In this document: positions 9,247 to 17,746 of the stretch, in pieces
Layout: the number at the start of each line of letters is the position of its first letter
How positions within the stretch are numbered: position 1 is the stretch's first letter
DNA from: Bradyrhizobium sp. WSM471
Lineage (GTDB): Bacteria; Pseudomonadota; Alphaproteobacteria; Rhizobiales; Xanthobacteraceae
DNA: 64,000 bases
Direction of reading: 5' to 3'
Assembly: GCF_000244915.1 (NCBI RefSeq)
Contig: NZ_CM001442.1
Span: 4,340,001 to 4,404,000, forward strand
Position numbers and translations under genes: made by a program
Notes under the pieces: generated by a model
The model's input: the letters and a program-made list of their open reading frames with translations, nothing else
Told to the model about the DNA's origin: nothing
Database searches by the model: none

Positions 9247-9510
9247 ATGAAGGCGAGGTTCTTGCGATTTGCGGGTGTGAAAAGCCGGGCGCGCCGCGCC
9301 TCGACCGTCGGGCTGTTCCTGACGCTGTTTGCCTCCGCCGCCCATGCGCAGCAGGGAACGCCCGAGCAGCGCCGGGCCTGTACCCCCGACGTCTACCGGC
9401 TCTGCGCCGGCGAGATCCCCAACGTTCGCGCCATCACAGCGTGCCTGCGCCGTAACAGGTCAAGCTTGAGTGAGGCTTGCCGCGCCGTGTTCGATCAGGC
9501 CGGCGGCTGA
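9247..9510 (+). CDS. Secreted cysteine-rich small protein, 87 aa
   Basis: Short exported protein. Seen: basic start (MKARFLRFAGVKSRARR), hydrophobic core TVGLFLTLFASAAHA with a likely signal peptidase I site at AHA|QQG, then a mature part of about 50 residues with four cysteines in the pattern CTPDVYRLCAGEIP...CLRRNRSSLSEAC. This spacing matches the 'cysteine rich repeat' type seen in many short periplasmic alphaproteobacterial proteins. GGGAGA lies 7 bases before ATG 9247; a GTG at 9241 is the alternative. Its role is unknown. Confidence 0.75.
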   Translation: MKARFLRFAGVKSRARRASTVGLFLTLFASAAHAQQGTPEQRRACTPDVYRLCAGEIPNVRAITACLRRNRSSLSEACRAVFDQAGG

Positions 9511-9943
9511 CATACCGGGCCTGTGGGTTTGTGCGCAGCAAGTGGCTCGCGCGGGCTCGCGAATCCGGCATAGTCGGCTTGTGGATAGACCTGTGGGTAT
9601 GCTGCGGACAAGCTGTGGAAGGCCGTGATGTGCTTCGGATCTCGGGCGCAAATGCGTCCTTCGATTGTCATATCTCCGTCAAATGGCCTCACCGAATGAT
9701 TTCTTGATCGTGCAGATCGCGGCGTAGCGGCAAGACTATTTGGTTCCCCCGAATTCGGAATTGGGTGCCGCGAGCATCCCTCACGCGCGAACAGTTTTTG
9801 GGCAGCCGCCTGCCCAAATGGCGGGCTCCCTCCGTCCAATTTTTTGTACGCCCGCGGACAAGCTTTCCGGTCCGCTCTCCTCCTAGGCTCGCTTCCGAGA
9901 TCTGGAACATGGCCATTGCCATGACAATTCGAAGGAGCTGGAG
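9511..9943. other. 433-base gap without a supported gene
   Basis: No frame here looks coding. It contains three TGTGG-headed 9-mers (9580, 9592, 9614), the first one mismatch from a DnaA box, and a clean hairpin at 9797-9818 (TTTGGGCAG, loop CCGC, CTGCCCAAA). The hairpin has no T-run after it in either direction, so it is not a clear terminator. The promoter and leader of the downstream ABC transporter operon must lie here. Confidence 0.5.
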
Positions 9944-10861
9944 ATGGAGAGACCGGTATTGCCCCAGGCGCGGGGGAACGCGCGTGCATCGCTGTCTTGG
10001 CGCAAGGCCGCGCTCGGCGCCGCGGTCACTTTCGGCGCGCTGGCGGCTGCGCCCCTGAGCGCGCAGGCTGCGGCGCCTGCGGCCTGCGCCGCGCTCCAGG
10101 ACAAATATCCGGACTGGAAAGGCAAGACCCTCGTCAACGCCATCAACCCGCACACGCCGGGCTACGAGACCATCGATCCGAAGGATCCGAGCAAATATAT
10201 CGGCTTCGACATTGATCTGGGCGAAGCCATCGGCGAATGCCTCGGCTTCAAGCTGACCTACAAGCCGGTGACGTTCGCGGCGCTCCTGACCACGCTGGCC
10301 GCGGGACAGGCCGACATCGTCATCTCCGACATCTACGCTACCAAGGAGCGCGCCAAGGCCGCCGACTTCATCACCTACTCGAAAGTGTTCGACGGGGTGC
10401 TGGTGGCCAAGGGCAATCCGAAGGGCATCAACGGCATCAACATGTCGATGTGCGGCGCCGCTGCCGCCGAAAACACCGGCTATGTCGAGGTGCCGCTGAT
10501 CCAGGCGCTGATGCCCGAGTGCAAGAAGGCCGGCAAGGCCGAGCCGACCGTCCAGCTCTACGACAACAACGCCAACTGCATCCAGGCGATCCTCGCCGGT
10601 CGTGCCGACACCTATGTCAACGACGTCAACACCGTCGACAGCGCGGTGAAGGCTTATCCGGACAAGCTGGAGAAGGCGACCGCGGTGACGATCCCGTATT
10701 CCGTCGGCATCGCCGTGCCGAAGGACAAGCCGAAATTCCGCGACGCCGTGCTCGCTGCCCTGATCGAGGTGCAGAAGGCCGGCACGCATATGGAGCTTCT
10801 GAAGAAGCATGGGCTCGACGTGAACAACTTCAAGGAGCCTGACATTCTGACGGCCGACTGA
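9944..10861 (+). CDS. ABC transporter substrate-binding protein, polar amino acid type
   Basis: Periplasmic solute-binding protein of family 3, 305 residues. Seen: a signal peptide with hydrophobic core ALGAAVTFGALAAAPLSAQA ending near residue 44; the family 3 pattern YIGFDIDLGEAIGECLGFKL; AGQADIVISDIYATKERAKAADFITYS; and a C-terminal lobe with ILAGRADTYVNDV. Several mature-domain cysteines are present, which is uncommon for the family. ATG 9944 is preceded by GAAGGAGCTGGAG. The stop overlaps the next start (ATGA), so it is translationally coupled to the permease/ATPase. The neighbouring amidases suggest the ligand may be an amide or an amino-acid-derived compound; that is inference. Confidence 0.9.
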   Translation: MERPVLPQARGNARASLSWRKAALGAAVTFGALAAAPLSAQAAAPAACAALQDKYPDWKGKTLVNAINPHTPGYETIDPKDPSKYIGFDIDLGEAIGECLGFKLTYKPVTFAALLTTLAAGQADIVISDIYATKERAKAADFITYSKVFDGVLVAKGNPKGINGINMSMCGAAAAENTGYVEVPLIQALMPECKKAGKAEPTVQLYDNNANCIQAILAGRADTYVNDVNTVDSAVKAYPDKLEKATAVTIPYSVGIAVPKDKPKFRDAVLAALIEVQKAGTHMELLKKHGLDVNNFKEPDILTAD

Positions 10862-12483
10862 TGTCGCTGTTCCTCCATTACCTGAGCATGCCGTATCTGC
10901 TCGAGGGCATCGAGCTCACCCTCGAGGTGACTGCCCTCGGGCTCGGCGGCGGATTGATCCTCGGATTGATCCTCGCCGGCATGCAGCTCTCCCGCTTCTG
11001 GCTGCTGGCGGCGATCGCCAGGGCCTACACCGTGATCTTCCGCGGCACCCCGCTGATCCTGCAAATGGTGTTCGCCTACGATGCGTTGCCGCATATCGGA
11101 ATCAAGCTGCCGGCGGTGCTGGCCGCCGGCCTTGCGCTGGCCTGCAACGAGGCGCCCTTCATCGCCGAGATGCTGCGTGCCGGCGTGCTCGGCGTCGATC
11201 GCGGGCAGGTGACGGCCGGCCAGGCGCTCGGCATGACGCCGCGAATCCTGATGTGGCGGGTGATCGCGCCGCAGGCCATCCGCACTATGATCCCGGCCTT
11301 CGGCAACGAGGCCGTGAGCGCGCTGAAGAATTCCTCGCTGGCCTCGGTGGTCGCGGTCCAGGAGCTGACCTTGCGCTCGACCCAGCTTGCGTCCTCGACC
11401 TTCGACTTCTTCTCGATCTTCTTCGCCTCGGGCTTGCTGTACCTCGTGCTGACCTTTGCCATCAGCATCATCCAGCTTTTTGTCGAGTGGCTGCTCGACC
11501 TCGACCGCGCGAAGGGACGCCAGCGCAAGCTCGCCGATTATCTGCCCTGGCGCCGCGTCGATCTCGCCACCAAGCTCGAACTTGCCGCAGCGACCGTCGA
11601 CGTCCCGGTGTCCGCACAGGCCGAGCTCACCGACACGCCGCCGCTGGCCTTGACCCGTGAGGAGCGCACCCGGCGTGCCGCGACGATCTCGCGCAACAAC
11701 ATCGCGGTCGAGACCAGGGACCTCACCAAGAGCTACGGGGCGCAAAAGGTGCTTGGCGGCGTCGATCTCACCGTGCGCGTCGGCGAGGTTGTCGCGCTGC
11801 TCGGGCCCAGCGGCTCCGGCAAGAGCACGTTGCTCCGCTGCATCAATCATCTCGAAAGCTGGGACGGAGGCACCGTGCGTGTCGGCGGCCGCCGCCTCGG
11901 CTTCGACGACGACGGCAAGCTGCTGCCGCCCCGCGCGATCGCCAATGAGCGGGCAAGCGTGGGCGTCGGCATGGTGTTCCAGCAATTCAATTTGTTCGCC
12001 CATCTCTCGGCGAAGGAAAACATCGCGGGGCCCTTGCGCTGGGTGCACGGCATGACCCGCATCGATGCAGATCGCCGCGCTGCCGAGCTGCTCGACCGGG
12101 TCGGGCTGTCGCACCGCGCCGACGCGCTGCCGCGGCATCTCTCCGGTGGCCAGCAGCAGCGCGTCGCCATCGCCCGAGCGCTGGCACCGAACCCCAGCGT
12201 GCTGCTCCTGGACGAGCCGACCTCGGCGCTCGATCCCGAGCTCGTCAGTGAGGTGCTGGAGGTGATCCGGCGGCTCGCCATCGATGACGGCCTCACCATG
12301 ATTATCTCGACGCACCAGATCCGCTTCGCCGACGAGGTCGCCGACCGTGTTGCGTTCCTGAGCGGCGGCACGATCATCGAGGAGGGGCCTGCGCACGAGG
12401 TGCTCTCCAACCCCCGCAATCCGCTGACCGCGCGTTTCCTCAGCGTGATGGAAGCCGACAAGACTCCGGAGGCGGTGCGATGA
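10861..12483 (+). CDS. Fused amino-acid ABC transporter permease/ATPase
   Basis: One 540-residue chain joins the two inner-membrane components of a polar amino-acid importer. Residues 1 to about 215 form a HisM/GlnP-type permease with EAA-loop-like sequence around GVDRGQVTAGQALGMTPRILMWRVIAPQAIR. A linker of about 65 residues follows. Residues from about 283 form the ATPase, with Walker A GPSGSGKST at 315-323, signature LSGGQQQR from 427 and Walker B SVLLLDEPTSALDP. A single permease domain implies a homodimer of fusions. Such fusions occur in a minority of transporters of this class. Start overlaps the binding-protein stop; the C-terminus overlaps a tiny frame leading to the amidase. Confidence 0.92.
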   Translation: MSLFLHYLSMPYLLEGIELTLEVTALGLGGGLILGLILAGMQLSRFWLLAAIARAYTVIFRGTPLILQMVFAYDALPHIGIKLPAVLAAGLALACNEAPFIAEMLRAGVLGVDRGQVTAGQALGMTPRILMWRVIAPQAIRTMIPAFGNEAVSALKNSSLASVVAVQELTLRSTQLASSTFDFFSIFFASGLLYLVLTFAISIIQLFVEWLLDLDRAKGRQRKLADYLPWRRVDLATKLELAAATVDVPVSAQAELTDTPPLALTREERTRRAATISRNNIAVETRDLTKSYGAQKVLGGVDLTVRVGEVVALLGPSGSGKSTLLRCINHLESWDGGTVRVGGRRLGFDDDGKLLPPRAIANERASVGVGMVFQQFNLFAHLSAKENIAGPLRWVHGMTRIDADRRAAELLDRVGLSHRADALPRHLSGGQQQRVAIARALAPNPSVLLLDEPTSALDPELVSEVLEVIRRLAIDDGLTMIISTHQIRFADEVADRVAFLSGGTIIEEGPAHEVLSNPRNPLTARFLSVMEADKTPEAVR

Positions 12484-12536
12484 GAGCCGCACCCGCAACG
12501 TTCAAGACCGCGTTTCCAGAAGAGGCCACCTCATGA
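12480..12536 (+). CDS. Possible 18-aa bridging micro-ORF
   Basis: ATG 12480 overlaps the stop of the permease/ATPase and the micro-frame's own TGA (12534-12536) overlaps the ATG of the amidase, giving overlapping start/stop junctions on both sides. The encoded peptide starts MRAAPATFKTAF and has no recognisable domain. It may only pass ribosomes from the transporter to the amidase. The arrangement could also be chance. Confidence 0.3.
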   Translation: MRAAPATFKTAFPEEATS

Positions 12537-13774
12537 AGCATCTCACGCTGCCGGTTTCGCCGAAAACCGTTCACTGGGGCTATTTCTCCAAGAAGGTCGC
12601 GCCGGCACTGACGTTGCGCTCGGGCGATCGCGCCACCATCGAGACGCTGACCCATCACGCCAATGATGACTACGAGCGCATGATCCAGGGTGATCCCGGC
12701 GCCGAGAGCGTGTTCCAATGGACGCGCGAGCACAAGGCAGTCGCGCGGCGCGGCTCGGGTCCTGTCGAAGGCCCCTTCATTCGTGGCGCAGGCGAGGGGA
12801 TCGGCGTCCATCTCCTCACCGGTCCCGTCGCGATCGAAGGCGCCGAGCCCGGCGATATCCTCGAAGTGCGCATCCTCGATATCCGGCCGCGGCCGAGCTG
12901 CAGCGTTTGCCACGCCGGGCGCTGCTTCGGCTCCAACGTCGCCGCCAACTGGGGCTTTCACTATCACGATCTGATCGAGGAGCCGAAGCCGCGCGAGGTC
13001 GTCACCATCTTCGAGCTCGACACGTCAGGCGAGCCCTGCGCCAAGGCGGTCTACAACTACGTCTGGACGCCGCAGACCGACCCTGACGGCATCGTGCATC
13101 CGACCATCGATTATCCCGGCGTGCGGGTCGATCATGCCACCATCAAGAAGCGCGAGAACATCCTCGCAAGCGTCAAGGTGCCGGCACGGCTGCATTTCGG
13201 CACCATGGGGCTCGCGCCGTCGGAGGCCGATTTCGTCAGCTCGATCCCGCCGAGCTATACCGGCGGCAACATCGACGACTGGCGCATCAGCAAGGGCGCG
13301 CGGATGTTCTATCCGGTCGCGGTCCCCGGCGGCTATTTCTCGGTCGGCGATCCCCACGCCGCGCAAGGCGACAGCGAGCTTGGCGGTACCGCGATCGAGA
13401 CCTCACTGACCGGCGATTTCGAGTTCGTCCTGCACAAGAAAGCCGATCTCGCCGGCACCAGCCTCGAAGGTCTCGACCATCCGATGCTGGAGACCGATCA
13501 GGCCTGGTCGTTCTACGGCTTCACCTATCCGAACTACCTCGCCGCGCTCGGCGCTGACGCACAAACCGAGATTGCCAATCATTCGAGTCTCGACCGTGCG
13601 ATGCGCGACGCATTCAGAAAACTGCGCCGTTTCCTGATGACCGTGCACGGCTTGAGCGAGGACGAGGCCATCTCGCTGCTATCGGTCGGCGCCGATTTTG
13701 GCGTCACCCAGGTGGTCGACGCCAATTGGGGCGTTCACGGCACGATCCGCAAGAACATCTTCCGGTGTGACTGA
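12533..13774 (+). CDS. Acetamidase/formamidase family protein
   Basis: 413-residue FmdA/AmdA family amidohydrolase, which hydrolyses short aliphatic amides (formamide, acetamide) to ammonia and the acid. Seen: start MKHLTLPVSPKTVHWGYF; SGDRATIETLTHH near residue 30; GAGEGIGVHLLTGPVAIEGAEPGDILEVRI, the core motif of the family; YPGVRVDHATIKKRENI; GDPHAAQGDSELGGTAIET; and a C-terminal DFGVTQVVDANWGVHGTI. Length is normal for the family. It has a cysteine pair in SCSVCHAGRC that is absent from the second amidase downstream. The gene follows an ABC importer with no gap. Which amide is used cannot be told from sequence. Confidence 0.92.
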   Translation: MKHLTLPVSPKTVHWGYFSKKVAPALTLRSGDRATIETLTHHANDDYERMIQGDPGAESVFQWTREHKAVARRGSGPVEGPFIRGAGEGIGVHLLTGPVAIEGAEPGDILEVRILDIRPRPSCSVCHAGRCFGSNVAANWGFHYHDLIEEPKPREVVTIFELDTSGEPCAKAVYNYVWTPQTDPDGIVHPTIDYPGVRVDHATIKKRENILASVKVPARLHFGTMGLAPSEADFVSSIPPSYTGGNIDDWRISKGARMFYPVAVPGGYFSVGDPHAAQGDSELGGTAIETSLTGDFEFVLHKKADLAGTSLEGLDHPMLETDQAWSFYGFTYPNYLAALGADAQTEIANHSSLDRAMRDAFRKLRRFLMTVHGLSEDEAISLLSVGADFGVTQVVDANWGVHGTIRKNIFRCD

Positions 13775-13780
13775 TGGGCC

Positions 13781-13866
13781 GTAGCCCGGATGGAGCGAAG
13801 CGCAATCCGGGTTTGTCACGGCGGACTCTGAAGGTCCCGGATTACGCTTCGCTCCATCCAGGTTAC
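13781..13866. repeat. REP-like palindrome, copy A
   Basis: Two 31-base arms starting GTAGCCCGGATGGAGCGAAG and ending with the imperfect reverse complement at 13836-13866 (three mismatches), around a ~24-base centre. It belongs to the same family as copies at 16788 and 33468. It lies just after the first amidase and may act as a transcript-stabilising or terminating hairpin. Confidence 0.85.
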
Positions 13867-14032
13867 GAATCGCGCTCGACGTTGATATCCCGCTCTAACA
13901 CTCTGAAGAACATCTCGTTTCCAGGATGAGCACCTGACCATTGAACCGCATCTGCGGCCCGTCGCTGCGACGGATGAGCACGTGCGTCTGGCACAGAGGT
14001 TGCTTCGATCCACTGCAATCTGGGTCGATCCG

Positions 14033-16366
14033 ATGAGCTTCCGTCCCTTCACGAGCGAGTCCTACGCGCAAGACGACCGCCCCGAAGCCTGGCGGGACGT
14101 GCTGGCAGCGGTGGGCCTGCAGCCGGCGGCAGGCCATTTCTTCCTGGATGGGCACGCAACGGCGTCGCATCGCCACGCCGCGGGCGTCGCGCTGACGCGC
14201 ATGGCGGCCGGCGCCCAGACCATCGGTCCGCACTCGCAGGCCAACGAAGACCTGCCGATTGCGCTGATGCCGGTCGAGGACGGCATGGTGCTCAAGAGCG
14301 CCGGCGGCCATCGCATCGTTCCGGTGGGCCATCTCGTGCTGCTGCCGCGGAGCGGGGACTGGAGCATCGTATTCCAGCGCGACATGCGCGCCGTCGTGCT
14401 GTCGGTGACATCGGAGGCGCTGCACGGCCGCCTCTCGGGCAGGCCGCGGCTGGGCGAACCCAGGGTCGTTCCGCCCAGCGGCTTTGCCGACATCTTTGCG
14501 CGCTTGCTGGACGCGACTGCGCGCACGCTCGACACGCTGAGCGATGCCGAATGGAATGCGGTCACGCAGTCGCTCGTCGATCTCCTGCTGACGCTCGCCC
14601 ATCAATTGGCGGCTTCGACGTCGGACGCCGGATCGAGCGCGACGCAGTCGGCACTCCTGCACCGGATCTGCCAGACCATCGAACGCCGCCTCGACGATCC
14701 CGAACTGGTGCCGGCGCGCGTCGCGCAGGCCGAAGGAATCTCCGAGCGCTATCTGCAAAAGCTGTTCGAGACGGTCGGCGACAACTTTACTCACTACGTG
14801 CGCGAGCGGCGGCTGCAGCGCGCCTGGGCCCATCTGTCCAATCCGTCCGAGGCACATCGCTCGATATCGGAGATCGCCTACGCCTATGGCTTTGGCGATT
14901 CCGCACATTTCAGCCGCGCCTTCCGCCATCGCTTCGGACTGCCGCCGCGCGAATTTCGCCAGCAGGAGGCGGAGCGGGCGACGACGCAGCAGGGGATAGC
15001 CGGTCAGCGCGGCTGGCCGCAGGATGCGCTGGCGCAGCTTCGCGCCCACCCGACGAGCGCCGAGGCGCGCGGCAATCTCGCCCGCACCGACATCGATGAG
15101 CCGAGAACGGCCGAACGCAAGCATCATCATCTTCCGATCGAAGCTAACCGTGTTCATTGGGGATATTTCAGTCGCACGTTAAAGCCGCAGCTCGAGATCA
15201 ATTCGGGTGATACCATCACGATCGAAACGCTGACGCAGCATGCCTCCGACGATCCTGAGCTGATGATCGCGGGCGACGCGGCCGCCGAAAGCGTATTCGG
15301 TTGGACCAGGGCGAGGAAGAACGTGGATCGCCGCGGCGCGGGTCCGATGGATGCCAGCATATTCGGGCGCGGCGCCGGCGAAGGCTTTGGCGTGCACATC
15401 TGCACGGGGCCCGTGTCGGTGAAGGACGCCCAGCCCGGGGACGTGCTGGAGGTGCGGATCCTCGACATCGTGCCGCGCACAAGTCGCCATCCGAAACATT
15501 CAGGGCGAGTGTTCGGCTCCTCGGTTGCGGCCTGGTGGGGCTATCATTACGACGAATTTCTTTCAGGGCCGAAGCCGCGCGAGGTCGTGACGATCTACGA
15601 AATCTTCGACGACACCGACGCGCCGTATGCCCGCGCGCTGTATTCCTACCGCTGGGAGTCGCAGACCGACCCGTTTGGCGTGGTGCACGCCACCTACGAC
15701 TATCCCGGCGTTCCGGTCTTGCCCGGCACGGTGAAGCGCCGCCACGCCGTGCTCGACGGCATCCGCATTCCCTTGCGCCCGCATTTCGGCGTGATCGCGG
15801 TGGCGCCGCGCGAGGTCGATTTCATCGACTCGGTGCCGCCGTCCTATTTTGGCGGCAATCTCGACAATTGGCGCTTGGGGAAGGGAGCGACCGTCTATCT
15901 TCCGGTCTCCGTTCCCGGCGCATTGTTGTCCGTCGGCGATCCCCATGCCACGCAAGGCGACGGTGAATTGAGCGGCACCGCGATCGAATGCTCGATGACG
16001 GGAACCTTCGAGGTGATCCTGCACAAGAAGGCCGACCTTGCCGGTCGTCCCTTCGCCGATCTCTCTTATCCCCTGATCGAGACCGAATCCGACTGGGTCC
16101 TGACCGGATTCAGCCATCCCAACTACCTCGCCGAGTTCGGCGCCCAGGGCCAGAGCGAGGTCTACGCAAAGTCCTCGCTCGATCTCGCCATGAAAGATGC
16201 GTTTCGCAAGATGCGACGCTTCCTGATGAACGTGAAGGGGCTGAGCGAGGACGAGGCGATCGCGCTGATGTCGGCCGCCGTCGACTTCGGCGTCACGCAG
16301 GTGGTCGACGGCAATTGGGGCGTGCACGCGATCATCAGCAAGCGCCTGTTTCAAACCTTCCCTTAA
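14033..16366 (+). CDS. AraC-family regulator fused to an acetamidase/formamidase
   Basis: A single uninterrupted 777-residue frame. Residues 1 to about 190 resemble the AraC-binding-like sensor domain; about 205-315 form the AraC/XylS double helix-turn-helix (VAQAEGISERYLQKLF; ISEIAYAYGFGDSAHFSRAF; HRFGLPPREFRQQ). A linker of about 50 residues follows, then residues about 365-777 form a full-length FmdA/AmdA amidase paralogous to the gene just upstream. Both amidases share VHWGYFS, GAGEG.GVH, LPP/SIPPSY.GGN and GDPHATQGDGELSGTAIE. At the junction, KHHHLPIEANRVHWGYF aligns with MKHLTLPVSPKTVHWGYF of the neighbour, and the ancestral Met is gone, so the amidase cannot be started separately there. 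GTG 13982 is an alternative start. It looks like an enzyme-regulator, with the role inferred only. Confidence 0.9.
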   Translation: MSFRPFTSESYAQDDRPEAWRDVLAAVGLQPAAGHFFLDGHATASHRHAAGVALTRMAAGAQTIGPHSQANEDLPIALMPVEDGMVLKSAGGHRIVPVGHLVLLPRSGDWSIVFQRDMRAVVLSVTSEALHGRLSGRPRLGEPRVVPPSGFADIFARLLDATARTLDTLSDAEWNAVTQSLVDLLLTLAHQLAASTSDAGSSATQSALLHRICQTIERRLDDPELVPARVAQAEGISERYLQKLFETVGDNFTHYVRERRLQRAWAHLSNPSEAHRSISEIAYAYGFGDSAHFSRAFRHRFGLPPREFRQQEAERATTQQGIAGQRGWPQDALAQLRAHPTSAEARGNLARTDIDEPRTAERKHHHLPIEANRVHWGYFSRTLKPQLEINSGDTITIETLTQHASDDPELMIAGDAAAESVFGWTRARKNVDRRGAGPMDASIFGRGAGEGFGVHICTGPVSVKDAQPGDVLEVRILDIVPRTSRHPKHSGRVFGSSVAAWWGYHYDEFLSGPKPREVVTIYEIFDDTDAPYARALYSYRWESQTDPFGVVHATYDYPGVPVLPGTVKRRHAVLDGIRIPLRPHFGVIAVAPREVDFIDSVPPSYFGGNLDNWRLGKGATVYLPVSVPGALLSVGDPHATQGDGELSGTAIECSMTGTFEVILHKKADLAGRPFADLSYPLIETESDWVLTGFSHPNYLAEFGAQGQSEVYAKSSLDLAMKDAFRKMRRFLMNVKGLSEDEAIALMSAAVDFGVTQVVDGNWGVHAIISKRLFQTFP

Positions 16367-16392
16367 GAGACGCGCCGTAACAAGGAACCCCA

Positions 16393-16776
16393 GTGAAATT
16401 CCACATGATCAGCGGCGGACCGAAGCCGGTCGCGCCCTTCAGCCACGCGGTGGAGACCGACGGCTTTGTCTTCGTCACCGGCCAGATGCCGGACACGCCG
16501 CAAGCACCGGGCGTGTTGCCCGACGGCATCGTCGCGCAGACGAGGGCGGTGATGGAGAATTTGAAGGTCGTCCTGGCGGGCGTCGATCTCGCTCTCGAAC
16601 ACGTCGTGATGACACGCATCTATCTCACGCGTTTCAAGGAAGACTACACCGCAATGAACGAGACTTATCGCGGGTTCTTTCCGCCCCACCGCCTGCCGGC
16701 CCGCACCTGCGTGGGCGTAACGGGGCTTGCCTATGACGCACTGATCGAGATCGATCTGGTGTGCCGGAGGCCGTGA
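16393..16776 (+). CDS. RidA (YjgF/YER057c/UK114) family protein
   Basis: 127-residue Rid-family protein; relatives hydrolyse reactive enamine/imine intermediates or act in amide and carbamate pathways such as Rut. Seen: FSHAVETDGFVFVTGQMPDTP near the N-terminus, a central helix VMENLKVVLAGVDLALEHVVMTRIYLTRF, and the family end motif LPARTCVGVTGLAYDALIEIDLV. The canonical Rid arginine is in PARTCVGV. Start is GTG 16393, behind AAGGAACC. It follows the AraC-amidase fusion by 26 bases, so it is probably in the same transcript, suggesting a role in clearing products of nitrogen-compound breakdown. Confidence 0.9.
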   Translation: MKFHMISGGPKPVAPFSHAVETDGFVFVTGQMPDTPQAPGVLPDGIVAQTRAVMENLKVVLAGVDLALEHVVMTRIYLTRFKEDYTAMNETYRGFFPPHRLPARTCVGVTGLAYDALIEIDLVCRRP

Positions 16777-16787
16777 GTTCGGCTTTT

Positions 16788-17452
16788 TGTAGCCCGGATG
16801 AGCGAAGCGAAATCCGGGACCGCCGCTCGAACGAGTCCCGGATATCGCTTCGCTCATCCGGGCTACAATCCCTTGCGTTGCCTGTCGGGCAAAACACCCA
16901 AACCGCGGGTCAATCCGCTCGCGCGAAAATATTCCACTTTACCGAAATTCGGCTTTGGCGTATTCATCTCGCCACCTCATCCCGGTCAGAGGGGCGTATC
17001 GCGATCGTCACGAAACGTGGGATGGGCTGCGGTGGACGCGGGCAGCATCGGCGCGAAGGGCTTCGCAGGGCGGCAAAACCGTGAGCGAAGGCGTCGCGCA
17101 CACGACCGGTGCTGACAGCGTACGGCAAAACCGTGTCGTCCTGACGCCCGGGGTCTGTGCGTCAAGTCTTGTGGTGATGTGGGCTGCCCGACCGGGCATC
17201 CGCATCAGCCATCCGCAAGGCGACGGGGGCAATAGTGCATCGCTCCCCGGGGAGAGCTCGGCATAAGCCGTCAAACCACTGCGCAGGGAAGGCCGTGTGT
17301 TGGGCTTCACCTGTATGCCGCTGTGCAGCCTCTTGTAGCGCAACCTTCGCACAGTGGACCGTGGGTGCCAGCCGGCACCCGGTCTTCCCTGCGCCCTCTG
17401 ACGAGGAGGGTGTACGCGACGAAGCAAAGCTCGGGCGAGATGCGTCGCGAGG
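16788..17452 (+). repeat. ~665-bp composite repeat, copy 1 (palindrome plus conserved module)
   Basis: Begins with a REP-like palindrome (16788-16867, arms TGTAGCCCGGATGAGCGAAG and its reverse complement), then a ~585-base module with no convincing gene. A nearly identical unit lies inverted at 32883-33550, with the palindrome at the same end. Homology stops abruptly near 17452, within GCGAGATGCGTCGCGAGG. All six frames in the module give Arg/Ser-rich, non-protein-like translations, so coding is unlikely. Confidence 0.88.
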
Positions 17453-17746
17453 ACGCGAAGTTGTGCCTGCGACAAGGATCATTCCGCGGTGCCGGTGCCC
17501 GCCCCAGAGACAACAAACCCCGCCGATCTATGAATGCCGGTTCATTGCTGCGGAGAATTCGAATCGGTAAGAATTCGCTCGTTGCGCGTCTCGCGTCGTG
17601 CAACGAACCGGGGGCGCATCGATCGCGTCTTGAACCTTTCGATTGCGCCTCCGACGAATCCTTCAAGGCAACGCCATTGGTTGCCGCGGCGCCTGCGCCG
17701 ATCGACGTCAGGCACCGACAGCCCGTTTCGATCGGGAGAATTTCAT

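Noticed and set aside
9797..9818. Hairpin considered as a terminator for the gene at 9247
   Set aside because: It is 290 bases away from that gene and no T-run follows in either direction.
17235..17570. Possible protein genes within the ~665-bp repeat
   Set aside because: Every frame gives Arg/Ser-rich translations without domains. Similar frames recur in both copies only because the DNA is duplicated.
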